A DNA stretch of 64,000 bases from Venturia oleaginea (taxonomy: Eukaryota; Ascomycota; Dothideomycetes; Venturiales; Venturiaceae), in NCBI GenBank assembly GCA_013176395.1, contig JABMLP010000016.1:1054001-1118000 (forward strand), in the 5' to 3' direction. Below are positions 1 to 10,644 of the stretch, one piece after another. Every line of letters starts with the position of its first letter. The stretch's first letter is position 1. The position numbers were made by a program, and so were the translations under genes. The notes beneath the pieces were generated by a model. The model saw only the letters and a list, made by a program, of their open reading frames with translations. It searched no databases and was not told the DNA's origin.

Positions 1-193
1 CTAACGTCGGTAACGATTTCAATTGCTGAGTGAATAGTAGACTGCTGACAATTTACCTATTTTAATATGAGCATGTTTTGTGATATAACTCAGCTATCTT
101 CGTGAGTTAAGAAGGCAATTGAGTCGCATCTGTTCTCTCCAGGACTACCCCACCATCAAAAACGATTCCGAAAAAGCTGATCATGCATCTTAC

Positions 194-292
194 CTGCAGC
201 TCGATCTCACGCTGTACAAATTGCAGATCAATGCTCCCGATCCGAGCCAAACTTAACCAATCGTAATTCGCCACGCCAAACTCTCGTTCCAT
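194..292 (-). CDS. Possible first exon of a gene running off the left edge
   Basis: A 33-codon open stretch starts with ATG at 292 and ends in phase 0 at a good splice donor (GTAAGA, 188-193). The translation begins MEREFGVANYDWL and I do not recognise it. An acceptor (gatag) and further open sequence lie towards base 1, so the gene, if real, leaves the window. It would be divergent from the MFS transporter starting at 498, with about 200 bp between them as a shared promoter. The support is only the donor, the phase and the location; it may be a chance ORF. Confidence 0.3.
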
Positions 293-497
293 CCCTATTT
301 TCTCCCGCCAAAATCGTAAGGTGCGGGTGGGTGTACAAGACGCACATGTCTAGATAATAAAATATCTCAATTCGGACATGTAAGCGACAGGACCCGCTCG
401 CCTGCATATCAGCAGCCAGCTGAAGTAAACATTTCCACTTGAATGCAGCCAAGAAAAGCAAGTACGCTTCTCACCGCTGTTATATCAACTCTCCAGT

Positions 498-2137
498 ATG
501 CTTTCTGATCTACCACTTTCTCCCCGAATCCCGAATTTTTTGTCTTCTTCATTTTCGTGCCCACTGCCTACTATGGCGCCGTATCCCTTTCGTTCATCAA
601 AAACCTTTGCGCTTATAGTTGTCTGTATCGCTGTCTTTACTGATGTCTTTGTTTATGGTCTTGTTGTTCCTGTTATGCCCTTTGCTCTGACACAACGTCT
701 TGGTGTCCCGGAGGAAGACGTGCAGAAGTGGAATTCGATTTTACTTGGTGTACTTGGCGGTGCTGTTTTTGTCGGTGCTAGTAAGTCGATTGTTTTCAAT
801 TTCTAGAAGACGGTGGAGGGGAGATATAGGAGTCTTTGTCTACTGGAGTGAGAATCGATATGGATGTTTGATAACGAGGATCTGGAGTTTGAAAGTTATC
901 AACGGTGGGTGTAAACGGCAGATGATGGAGACAGGTCTTTTCCCACTTGTTACGGAATACTTTTGTCAATGAAGCGAGAAGGAAGTCAATAATAGGTGTA
1001 ATAGTCACCTTCGGCTACCTATCCGACCACCTGCTCTCTCGCCGCCTCCCCTTCACTATGGGCCTCGCTCTCCTCGGCTCCTCCACAATCCTTTTCGCAC
1101 TAGCCCCCTCCCTGCCCTTCATCCTCATTGCCCGCGCGCTTCAAGGTCTCGCAACAGCCACAGTCTTTACAGTCGGCTATGCGCTTCTCTTCGACAAAAT
1201 CGGCACCGAGCAATTGGGCCAAGCGATGGGATATGCGAGTATGTCGCTCAGTCTAGGATGGTTCCTTGGCCCAGTCGTCGGCGGTATCATCTACAAGAAA
1301 TGGGGCTATTTTGCTGTCTTCGCCTTACCATTGGGGTTGGTCGGGGTAGAGATTATGCTGAGGCTGCTGATTATTGAGGAGGTGAAAGAGGGGACTAAAA
1401 TCTTGGATGACGGGGAAGGAGAATGCCTCCTAACCACTAGTGAACGACCAAAATCAGTCCAGCGTAATGCGCTTGTGGTGCTAATGCAATCTCCGCGTTT
1501 CCTGGTGGGTATGTTTGGGTTCAGCGTCTTGAATGGATTGATGATTGCTATGGATGGTGTCCTACCCGTCTACATCAAAGAACGCTTCGGCTACAACAGC
1601 GAACAGGTCTCGCTCGTCTTCCTCACACTCACCATGCCAACACTCCTCTCGCCCCTATTCGGAGAATTGTCAGATAGACTAGGAAGCACGAAATGGACCG
1701 CCGTGGCTGGTTTGACACTATCCATCCCGGCATTACTTTTACTTGGATTTGTCAAGGAGGACTCGAAGAAAGATTTGATCATCTTGGAGGGTTTGTTGGT
1801 GGTTCTGGGTCTTGCATTTGCGATTGGGTTGCCGCCTTTGGCAGCAGAAGTCATGCATGTGGTCGAGGAGATTGAAAACAAGGAAGCGGGTGTTTTCGGT
1901 CCGCATGGTGCCGTTGGACAGGCTTATGGCTTGACGAACGCCGGACTTGGCTTGGGAGCCGCGGTCGGTCCGATGGCGGTGGGGTATATTCGTGTGGAGT
2001 ACGGCTGGGCTGCGGCGGTGACATGGATGGCGGTAGTGAGCGCCATCGCGATCGTTCCTGTGCTGTTCGTGACGGGGGGAAGTTTGCGGGGTTACAAGGG
2101 TGCAGGCCATCTCACAGAAGAAACCTCAACACGGTAA
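498..2137 (+). CDS. MFS transporter (DHA1-like drug/metabolite antiporter family)
   Basis: Predicted plasma- or organelle-membrane secondary transporter; the substrate cannot be read from sequence. Two exons, 498-780 and 996-2137, joined over a 215-bp intron (GTAAGT..TAG) in phase 1, give 474 residues. The first hydrophobic segment follows FRSSKTFALIVV. The join produces GYLSDHLLSRRLP, a good match to MFS motif A (GxLaDrxGrk) in the loop after the second membrane segment. Further hydrophobic segments continue to the end, with a polar central loop around EEVKEGTKILDDGEGE splitting the two halves. An in-frame ATG at 573 (MAPYPF..) would give 449 residues and a more typical short N-terminus, so the start is uncertain. 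Vesicular-amine-transporter-like fungal MFS proteins are the closest pattern I recognise. No neighbouring cluster suggests a substrate. Confidence 0.85.
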
Positions 2138-2297
2138 AAACATTGTATCAGGTACGTTTATCGAGTACGTGTAGCGAGATTGTTGGCAATGGCAGAATGA
2201 TGACAAAGACTGGACTACCAAGACAAGGAGCCTTCCTTCTTTTTCATTATACCGTTCGTACCGCAAAAAATTGGGTGTAAAGATTTCGCCATCACCT

Positions 2298-3609
2298 CTA
2301 CTCCTTCCAGACATGCTTGATGAAATCCTCAACATCTGTAGCCAAATCATCGGGCCTTTCCAGAGCCGCGAAATGACCACCTTTATCATGCGCCCGATGC
2401 CAAACCAGATTTCCACTCTTAGCCACCCACGCTTTGGGTACCGTTAATTGGTCCCGGGGAAAAGCAGAATACCCGTATGGTTTTGAAATGTGCCAGTCAG
2501 GGGAGGAATGGAGCCCTTTGGTCGACTCCGGATGAAATATCTTGCGTTCGACCCAACCACGATATACATGAACGGCGCGTGGATAGGAGGCAGTAAGCCA
2601 ATCGAGCGACACTGCGGTCAAGATTTCCTGCAAAGACGGATCATCATCAGACCATGAGAGGAATTTCTCTCCCATCCAACATAGCAAACCGATCGGATTT
2701 GCACAAAGAGCTAGACCGATGGTCGAGGGTCTTGTGCCCTGCACCAAAGAGTAAGCCCCGCCTGACTTTTGAAATTCGATTCCTCTTTCCAAGATTTTCA
2801 GCTCGCTTGGTGTAATCTCATCGTCTGAAACGTCTTCTGGCTTCCCTGTAGTGTCGGCATTGAGATGGCATGCCTTGCATTCTGGGTAGTTTACTGCCAT
2901 CAAGCGAGCCACCCCGCTTCCCAGATCGCCACCTTGTACTGCGTAAGCCTTGAATCCCAGTGAGATGAGCAGCTTGTGCATGATTCTGGCGTGCTCGGGG
3001 AGGTCCCACTCTATGTCTGTTGGCGGCCCGCTGGAAAGTGTATTACCTACGAGAGAAGGCGCGATGATGTGGTAAGGTAAATCTTCGGGCTTGTAGCGTT
3101 CACTCATGACCTTCATGAGACCAAAGAATTCTAAGAAGCTGCCTAGGTTTATGTTACATGGAGTCATCTGTCTCTGGATGTGAATACTTACCAGGCCAGC
3201 CATGGAAGAAGCCAATGGGAATAGCGTCCTTCTTCTTCGAGAACAGAGCTGCGAAATGTATGTCATGCTTCCGTCCATCATCGTCCTCTATCGTTGTTTT
3301 AAACTGGGGAAATGCGTTGATCGCCTTTTCCTCTTCACGCCTAGGAATATCTTAGCAAGATGAGTGCTGAAGGAAACGCCAGGGCTCATACCAATTAAAA
3401 GACTCAAGCCACTGCTTCTTAGCATTGACCAGCCAAGATCGGGTTACACCATAACGCTGGTCCTCGTACTTATTGTCCCATGTCGGAGGAGCAATTGGAG
3501 AAAGCTCTATCAACTGCATCATTTGAGACAGTTTCTCATCCGCAACATGAAACCTGAAGCTCTCAAAGTGGCCGGTAGCTCCGGCGGGAATGATACTGTA
3601 TCCGTCCAT
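2298..3609 (-). CDS. Epoxide hydrolase (alpha/beta hydrolase, microsomal EH type)
   Basis: Hydrolyses epoxides to diols through an Asp-ester intermediate, probably for detoxification or secondary metabolism. Three exons: 3392-3609, 3192-3340 and 2298-3142, joined by introns of 51 and 49 bp with GTATGA/CTAG and GTAAGT/CTAG sites, give 403 residues, the usual family length. The first exon carries the epoxide hydrolase N-terminal region (FESFRFHVADEKL..). Exon 2 ends in the oxyanion motif HGWPG. Exon 3 holds the nucleophile elbow GGDLGSG (Asp is the nucleophile) and the catalytic histidine in HDKGGHFAALERP near the C-terminus. The gene is convergent with the MFS gene, 160 bp away. All motifs are intact, so I expect an active enzyme. 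Confidence 0.9.
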
Positions 3610-5008
3610 GATTGGGTGCTAGGGTTGAAGGGGGTTGAAGATGTATCTCCAAAGGTAAGACGTGGCTTTATATCCATCCTAAATGGACTGACTCCCCCCG
3701 CTCAATGTCTTATCACAGAAATTCAGAGCGTTGGGGCCGTGATAGACGGTCGAGAAGGGACCCCACAGTGGGGATTGTAATTCTGTGCCCCTCTCTTCCA
3801 AGAGGGCGTCTCAATGCAACAGCGGGTAATGCGGGTAATTTGCGGAAGCTAATACAAGCGTAAATTGGTGATAATGAAAGGTACCGTAACTTATCTAACT
3901 AGAGTTACTCCAAAGTAGCTCCTCCGGTGTTAATAGACATAGTGGAGGGGGAGGACTTCTATTTACGCAATTTGCGGTAGAGGCGAATTGAGACGTCCAC
4001 CAAAAGTACGACTCAGCGAGGGTACATAATTACAATGTGGGGTTACTACTTGCTGAGCCTGGACGCGCACAGGCAGTTGACTATAGGGATGTATCCGCGG
4101 ACTCCGACGAGGCTTCAGGTTACGTTTGGCAGTAGGCTAGCTTAGACGAAGCTTAGTGTGGCCATCAAACCCGCTGATCACTTCCCAAACATATTGTACG
4201 AGCAAATCAGTCGTTACTATGGTATGATGGGTTTTAAACGTTAATTGACACCGTTGTCATGGCTATAGCGTCGAAACTTCCAGTATACGTTCTCAAATCT
4301 ACGGGGACGTTCTTACTGAAGGACTGATACTTGCAGCTGTAGATCTGGACATACATGGGTATAAGGATTCTGCTATCCGCGCCTTAGAAACGTTTACTAT
4401 GTAAACCCCATCATACCATAGTACGCCCCGGGATCGGCTTCAAGGAGCGTCATTCAGATGCAAGCCTAGATGTCTTGCCGGAGGCCGCGGATCTATCCCT
4501 GTAGACCTAAGGCTACTACATACGATAGTATAGACACTAGTTTTATCTTACGTTCTATACTTCCAAGGTTCTTTGCCCCAGATTCTATCACATTTGCATA
4601 CTCCGTAACACTCGTCGCCAACATTAGACCGCTGGCATTTGTCGAGGTGTAGCGGATCGCTTTCATTATCTTGTCGGAAATGTTTTATGGGTTGAGGTGA
4701 GGAGTGAATAAGTCGAGGTGCAAGCTTTCTCTAGTCATATGGACATCATCGAACGTTTGCTGGTACGGATCTGTTTACCCTACATGTCAAAACTTCATCT
4801 TGCAAGTGGGCTTCCGCTGAACAATAACTATTCTTCCCGTCATCCGTAAAACGAGTAAGACGCCGAATGAGCTTCATGTTGGAGAGTCAAGTCCAGAGCT
4901 CGATCACCAGTATTGCATTGATTGCTTGCAATTGATATTTTATTTCCCAGTATTTATCACGCTCAACCAGCTTTGTCGTTCTTGACTTGAGGAAGAGGTA
5001 CCCGAGGA
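3610..5008. other. Gene-free stretch holding nested inverted repeats
   Basis: I see no convincing gene in this 1.4 kb. Reading frames are short and carry no recognisable motif. The centre (4081-4504) has two nested pairs of inverted repeats, described separately, which suggest a decayed small DNA transposon. Confidence 0.5.
4081..4504. repeat. Nested inverted repeats, MITE-like
   Basis: Outer arms: 4081-4100 and 4485-4504 are reverse complements with 3 mismatches in 20. Inner arms: 4215-4234 and 4403-4423 are reverse complements over 20 bp apart from one extra C. The inner pair is bounded by TA on both sides (4215-4216 and 4422-4423), as expected for a Tc1/mariner-type miniature element. No transposase is present. 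Whether this is one element with internal symmetry or one element inside another is not clear. Confidence 0.5.
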
Positions 5009-6448
5009 TCAAGCCGAATCATCATTCAGGTTTACAGAATGCCAAACGACACAGGGCTTGGAAATAGAGTCAAACCAACAAAACTTTCCCCTGGTATCTC
5101 GTTCTTGCCAGATCTCGCGCAGAAATTTTCTCACTGCTTGTTGCACGACAGGAGTGAAATGGTCAACGAACCTGTCCACATTATGATACGCATTGGTGCG
5201 TGCAATCGGGTCACGAAATTCCACTGCAGCAGCTATGAACGGAATTGTCACACACCGAGTCGATTCCTTCGTAATGCGCCTGGCAAGCTCAAGCTCCATC
5301 ATAATCTCCTTTGACAGGATGTCTGCCTTGCTGTCCTCGTCTCCGAATTTGTACCGCAATCGATGGCCCACCAGCAGCCCTGCTAAACGGTACACTTTTG
5401 CTTGCGCGAGAAGATTGACTAATTCTGTCGAGTTGAAGTCGTTGATGAAACGATCATGTTGAGGCGGTTGCCATGTCTCAATTGCAGTCTCGACGTTGTC
5501 CAATTGTCTTTCGAGATGTGTCTGGTAGACTTCGTTGTTGTTGCTGATCAAGGAGTGGCTTATGATGCAGAGATCATGGTAGTATTGCAGTAACGGTACG
5601 CACAATCCAAGATGCCAATCGACATTTTCCAGTGTTCGAGGTTTTATTCTCAGGGTTGGTTTGCGGCGGTGCGTGAGGCATTCCATGGTCTCGAGCAGCA
5701 CAAGATAAGTTTGCCCTGTTCCTGCTCTGAGTCGGAGAAATCTGCATCTACAAATGGCTTGGTAGCACTTAGACAGTAATAGCATATACTACCGATGCCT
5801 ACGCCAATGCCCGAGTAAACATAAAAGGCCAGTGCCATCCCCAGTGTAAGACACAATGCGGCGTCTTGCGAATTGGTGATGGGGAGCGAGCGTAGGGTAA
5901 GCATTGCAGATAACGCACGGCGCGTACTGGCGTTTTTCTCCTCCTCAGTTGCGAAACCACATCGGAGCAATTTCATTGCACCAGCGCAGGCCAGGTAGGC
6001 ATCTTTGAGAACCGGCAAAGCAGCCGGCAAAGGTGCTGATAGAAAACGTTGCCCAGGGCCTTGAAGTTTGGGCGCCACAACAAAAGTCTCGAAGGTATCA
6101 GCTCGATCCAGAAGTTCTATGAGCAGCTCTCTCTCCTCGGAGTCCAGATCGGGAACGTCGTTCAGCAACATGGCAATGCCTGGTAGACGCGTTTCTGGGC
6201 TTCCCAACGCACTACTCTCATCGGACTGACTTCGGTTTGCTGGAGTCCGGGAGAGTGCCTGTGAAGACTGATGTCGACCTCGCGGTCTCCGCCCTGCTGG
6301 CTTCACTGGCCGATTTGTTGTACATGAGAGGCATAATCGTTCACATCGTGCGCAAGTAATACTGAGAGAGGCTCGCTAAGCATTTCTCTTTCAGCTTGTA
6401 ACATTGATCGCATGCCGTTCGAACTTGACAATTGGCACGGATTGCCAT
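5009..6448 (-). pseudogene. Zn2Cys6 fungal transcription factor, frameshifted
   Basis: Fungal-specific transcriptional regulator. Starting at ATG 6448 the first frame reads MAIRANCQVRTACDQC and gives the first half of a Zn2Cys6 cluster, C-x2-C-x6-C (CDQCYKLKEKC). The second half, C-x2-C-x6-C (CARCERLCLSC), is in another frame; a one-base shift lies within 6355-6379 and no intron fits. The body then stays open through the linker (VKPAGRRPRGRH) and the alpha-helical regulatory domain (ALPVLKDAYLACAGAMKLL). Near 5695-5725 the frame changes again: family-like sequence continues as YLVLLETMECL and VDWHLGLCVPLLQYYHDLC to the stop at 5009. Two frameshifts in a gene whose domains are all present point to a recently inactivated gene, or to sequencing error. 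Products of about 480 residues would fit the aflR-like regulator family. Confidence 0.75.
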
Positions 6449-7046
6449 TCTCTAGAGCTCATGTCGCGATCTACTTTCTAACAATAAGCGGTAAACTAGA
6501 TCTGGCCAACACTGTCATTGCAGTACCTTGTTCGCCCAGGCCACGGAAGTGTTGCTATTTCCTTTCGAGCACAAGCATAAAGACAAGGCACAAAATGAGG
6601 GCCAAAAAGTGGATGCTTGTTCGAAGAAGCAAAGTGGGTGAGCGGTGTGACAGTAAGAGATGACTTGCGTGAGATTTTAGTGGATCTCACTAGGACCAAT
6701 CGAGGTGGTCTTAATTTATTCTAATTGCCAGCCCTCCTTTACTAATCGAACTCCGAGTCGTCCACACCAAGACCAAAATCACGTTACGCCTGTCCCAGAC
6801 TGAAGAAATAGAGTATGCAAACACCGAATCAAGTCAGCCGGTAAATCGAGGTAAGATACGCGAGGCAATTGAATAGAAGAACCGTAAAGATAGTCAATGA
6901 TACCATGATATATTCCGATACCAAACCTCGCTCCAATACCGCTTTGGCCGACCGGAGGGTTAGCTGGAAGTTCGACCGGAAGGTTGGAGCCTTAGAGGAA
7001 GTTCGACTGGAAGGTTAAAAGCTTTTCCCCATCACATCCAGCGTCA
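6449..7046. other. Gene-free stretch between two pseudogenes
   Basis: I see no gene here. Around 6940-7015 a short motif of the form ttcgac(c/t)ggaaggtt recurs about three times, a small degenerate direct repeat just upstream of the amidase remnant. Confidence 0.4.
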
Positions 7047-7604
7047 TTGAGACTACAAGCTCGAACTAAAGCAGTCCTCCGTCTACGCAGAAGACTGAGA
7101 CCAGGACCGGGACCAGATACTTATACTCTTACTGCTAAACTCTTGAGTGAAGTAGAATGCAGCATCACTTCCGATCATGATGCAATAGCCCTTGTAGAGA
7201 AGCTCAAAGCTAGCGTCTGGACTGCCGAGCAGATCACGGTTGGCTTTTGCAAGAGAGCTGCCATTGCTTATCAGCTGGCTAGTTGACCTTCAGCCCCCGT
7301 TGTTATCCCAACTAACCCTTTTCATCGACAGGTTAATTGCCTGACCGAGATTTTCTTCAAAGAGGCGATCGAACGGGCCCGTCAACTCGATGACCAGCGA
7401 CGGGACCATCCTGAAAAGACCCTTCCACCTCTCTGGGGCTTACCAATTTCTCTGAAAGACAGTTTCGACGTTGCTGGATATGATACTTCTACGGGTTTAG
7501 GATGTTTTGTCAATGAGCCAGCGATAGAGCATTGTGCTCTAGCTACCCTCTTGCTCGACCTAGGCGGAGTTCTCTATTGCAAAACCAATCTCCCTCAGTC
7601 TATA

Positions 7605-7630
7605 ACGTGTTCCACCACCGATCTGGTCAA
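7605..7630 (+). repeat. Left terminal inverted repeat of the Fot1-like element
   Basis: Begins acgtgttccaccaccga and pairs with 9420-9445 over 26 bp with a single mismatch (t versus g at position 18). Preceded by the TA target site at 7603-7604. Confidence 0.93.
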
Positions 7631-7684
7631 CCCACCGAGCTGGTCAGTTTCTGCCAAGACGACCAACTCCCTCATTAACACGAT

Positions 7685-9394
7685 ATGTCTCAACAACAAA
7701 ATGCGCAATTATCTAACAGAGAAGGCAGAATTCAGCTTGCCCTTTCTGCCTATAACACCCACCAATTCCGAAGCCTCCGGCGCGCTTGCTGAAGCGTTTG
7801 ATGTACCTCCTTCAACATTGACTAGCCGATACAACGGAATCACGTATCGCCTAGATACTCGCAACGCCCAACACAGGCTCACTACGACTGAAGGGGAGAC
7901 AATTGTCCAATACATCCTCGACCTCGATTCGCGAGGATTCGCGCCCCGGCTGTGTGAAGTGGCAGATATGGCGGATAAACTGTTGGGTATACGCGGTGGA
8001 GAGCCAGTAGGCAAAAAGTGGGCTGAGAGGTTCGTTACGCGCTCAGATGAGCTCAAGACAGCCTTCAATCGAGCCAAGGATAGGCAGGGGATACTACAGG
8101 AAGATCCAGAGATTATTGGCACGTGGTTCAAGCTCGTTGCAGACACCAAGGCAAAGTACGGCATCCACGACGAGGATACGCACAACTTTGACGAGATTGG
8201 CTTCCAGATGGGTGTTGTTGGGTCAATGAAGGTCGTTACAGCCTCTGAGAGACGTACAAGGCCTGCACTCATTCAGCCGGGCGATCGCGAGTGGGTTACA
8301 GTTATCCAGAGCATCTGCGCAGCTGGGTATGCGACCCCGCCATTCATTATCTACAAAGGACGCGTTCACATCTCTGCGTGGTATGAGGAGGCAGATATAC
8401 CACGGATTTGGAAGCTCTCGGTCTCTGAGAACGGCTGGACAAACAACGCGCTTGGTCTTGAGTGGTTGAAGTACTTTGACGCGTATACAAAGGCGCGTCA
8501 AGTGGGGGGGTATAGGCTGCTCATCTTGGACGGCCATGAGAGCCATCTCAACCAGGATTTCAAGGACTACTGCCTCGAACATAAGATCATAACGCTCTGT
8601 ATGCCACCTCATTCATCGCATATCCTCCAGCGGCTTGATGTGGTCTGCTTCTCGCCGTTGAAGTGCAAGTACTCTCAACGAGTTCGAGACTTGGCACGCC
8701 GACGCGTCTACCATATCAACAAAGAAGGCTTCCTCCCAGCCTTCAAAGACGCGTTTTTTGACGTGTTTACAGAAGAGAACTGTCGAAAGGCTTTTGAGAT
8801 GCTAGGGCTAGTCCCTATCAACGTGGAGGTGGTATTGGATCGCCTTGAAGTACGGCTACGTACCCCACCAGCACCCCCACCGCAGGAGACGCCGTGGCAG
8901 TCGAAGACTCCAAGCAATACTCTTGAATTTGGATCCCAATCCAAGCTCGTAAGCGAGTCCTTTACTCGGTCACCAGTTACTGCGCAGGCAGGCTTTTCCC
9001 AGCTTGTCAAGGGCGCTGAATTGATGCTACACCAAAACGCTCTACTTGTTGCGCGCAACCGCGAGCTTGAAGAGCAATTGGCAGTAATGACAAAGCGAAA
9101 ATGGTGCAAAAGGACAAAAGGACGTGGATCCAGCAAGGTGGTACTATAGATTATGGGACTGTAGCAGCGCAGGTAGCTGCCGAGGCGTCTGTCGCGCCTC
9201 AGGGATCAAAGAAGGCTCGTGGTAGTGGTGGTCAAGAAATAGCCCGACCAACTCAACGGCGCTGTAGGAACTGCGGCGCAACTGGGCATAATGCGCGAAC
9301 TTGTAAAAAAGATATCGAGATATCATCTGAATCAGATAGCAGCACGACGGACTTAGAATCTATTGTTAATAGCGATGAAATTGAAGAGTCGTAA
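7685..9394 (+). pseudogene. Fot1/pogo transposase with two frameshifts
   Basis: DDE transposase of the fungal Fot1 group. The likely start is ATG 7685 (MSQQQNAQLSNREGRIQLAL), which gives the family's N-terminal helix-turn-helix but stops soon after SLRRA. A one-base shift near 7785 leads into the main frame, FDVPPSTLTSRYNG onwards. The catalytic acids are visible as HNFDEIGFQMG, LLILDGHESH and LQRLDVVCF. Near 9110 the frame shifts again, and the tail continues in another frame as RTWIQQGGT and ends with a zinc knuckle, CRNCGATGHNARTC (CX2CX4HX4C), before the stop at 9394. The core is well preserved and the frameshifts are few, so the copy is not old. Confidence 0.88.
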
Positions 9395-9419
9395 CATGAG
9401 TTGGTCGTGCCAAGCCTTT

Positions 9420-9445
9420 TTGACCAGCTCGGTGGTGGAACACGT
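9420..9445 (-). repeat. Right terminal inverted repeat of the Fot1-like element
   Basis: Reverse complement of the left terminal repeat with one mismatch; followed directly by TA (9446-9447). Confidence 0.93.
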
Positions 9446-9775
9446 TAATGAAAGGCGACAGCGACAACAATATTTTCGGCAGAACACTGAACCCTAAAAA
9501 CACCAATTTGACCGCTGGTGGAAGCACTGGTGGAGAGGGCGCGCTGATCGCATTACGAGGAAGTATCATGGGAGTAGCCATTGATACATGGGCGGCGGCC
9601 TCTTTCTGGCCTGATCACAGTTCTGACCCAAGCCTTCAAGTTCGATTTAATGGGTGTCATCGCGCAGATACCGGCCCCAGGGAATACAAAGATGCTCCTA
9701 TCGCTATTCAGCTCGTCGGATATAGACGATCAGATGAGGCTCTGTTGCATGCAACTGTCTTGGTGGACTCTATCA

Positions 9776-10096
9776 TTAATGGCAGCAAAAGTTAAACAGG
9801 GGGCTGGGGCATGAAATATGCAGTTGGAAGGTAGGCGAGAAGTACCCATTTCGTTCATACTTATTTTTGCACTGTTCTGTCAACTTTGGTTCAACCTCGC
9901 TCGCAAAGGCATCGATAGCTTCAGCGAGCTTGCTCAATTTTTTGTAATTGTAGTCTTTGATCGCATAGTTAACTTGGAACCCACCAGCGCCGTCAACGTG
10001 CTGTTGCAGAATGCCACGCAGATCAGTCCAGCTCATGGCGTTCCACATAAGTTTGCGGATTAAAGTATGATCTAGTCCTTCCTTTTCAAGGACCAT
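9776..10096 (-). CDS. Unrecognised ORF or gene fragment
   Basis: An open frame of 106 codons from ATG 10096. The frame stays open upstream to about 10205 without another ATG. The composition is protein-like (ILQQHVDGAGGFQVNYAIKD, then a Lys/Glu-rich helix KLSKLAEAIDAFASEVEPKL), but I recognise no family. It overlaps the 3' end of the amidase remnant on the other strand. It may be a fragment of a larger decayed gene. Confidence 0.3.
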   Translation of the reverse strand: MVLEKEGLDHTLIRKLMWNAMSWTDLRGILQQHVDGAGGFQVNYAIKDYNYKKLSKLAEAIDAFASEVEPKLTEQCKNKYERNGYFSPTFQLHISCPSPLFNFCCH

Positions 10097-10644
10097 TGCG
10101 TGCTGTATTGGTTGACGAGTTAGTGAGGGACGCCATCCAATTTGAAGAGAGAATATTACGCTGTCGTCCAGATGTCCTCGCCTTATGACAAAGTAGCATC
10201 CATTTACGCTTTAAATCTTCAATTTGAATAGCAAATCCATGTTAGAGTCAGTTGTGCAAGTCGGGACGACTCTTGGATTTCACGCTCCAGGCCATCGGCT
10301 CTGCAACTGGGGGTAGGGCCAAGAAGTGCGTCTTGGGCTTTATTGTTTTCGTGAGAAGCTTAGAATAAGGGCCGTTTTGTCGCCAACACGAACGCATTCT
10401 TCATACATGAAAGCGGCCAAGTCGTCAAGGCATTGCTGGCAAGATGACACATGTTGAGTCATCTACATTTTTATGATGAGTATATAGCTGCCGTGCATCT
10501 TCTCTGCGGCGGAGATAAGTATCTAGGTATTCCATTATCGATACCCCTCCCCTTGCAGTGACATCAGCTCTCTATGAATCAACAATCTTTCCACTACTGA
10601 CCTAGAATACACTCGAACTTTCTTACCACTAATATCTACTATGG
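10097..10644. other. Intergenic region upstream of NAD kinase
   Basis: I see no gene. It should hold the promoter of the NAD kinase gene. No motif stands out clearly. Confidence 0.4.

Larger units (their letters stand above)
7605..9445 (+). mobile_element. Fot1/pogo-type DNA transposon, complete ends
   Basis: A 1,841-bp Tc1/mariner-superfamily element. Its ends are 26-bp terminal inverted repeats (7605-7630 and 9420-9445) that differ at one position. TA dinucleotides flank both sides (7603-7604 and 9446-9447), the target duplication of this superfamily. The interior is almost filled by a transposase reading frame on the same strand. Removing the element with one TA joins the amidase frame exactly, so the insertion site is certain. 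The transposase has two frameshifts, so this copy is probably not autonomous but could be mobilised in trans. Confidence 0.93.
7047..9795 (+). pseudogene. Amidase-signature enzyme, split by a transposon and internally deleted
   Basis: Remnant of a fungal amidase (acetamidase-like, amide hydrolysis). The 5' part reads VEKLKASVWTAEQITVGFCKRAA, then after an apparent intron ending at 7331, NCLTEIFFKEAIERARQLDD, the catalytic-Lys region GLPISLKDSFDVAG, and GVLYCKTNLPQSI. There the Fot1/pogo element at 7605-9445 intervenes. From 9448 the same frame resumes as MKGDSDNNIFGRTLNP and the amidase signature AGGSTGGEGALIALRGS, whose serines are catalytic. Soon after, the sequence jumps to the C-terminal end of the family (YKDAPIAIQLVGYRRSDEALL), so most of the middle and the substrate pocket are missing. 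The intron donor after QL reads gctagt rather than gtNNgt. Inactive by insertion and deletion. Confidence 0.85.

Noticed and set aside
1591..2110. Minus-strand ORFs of 96 and 123 codons over the MFS gene
   Set aside because: Antisense to well-formed membrane segments; no motif or splice support.
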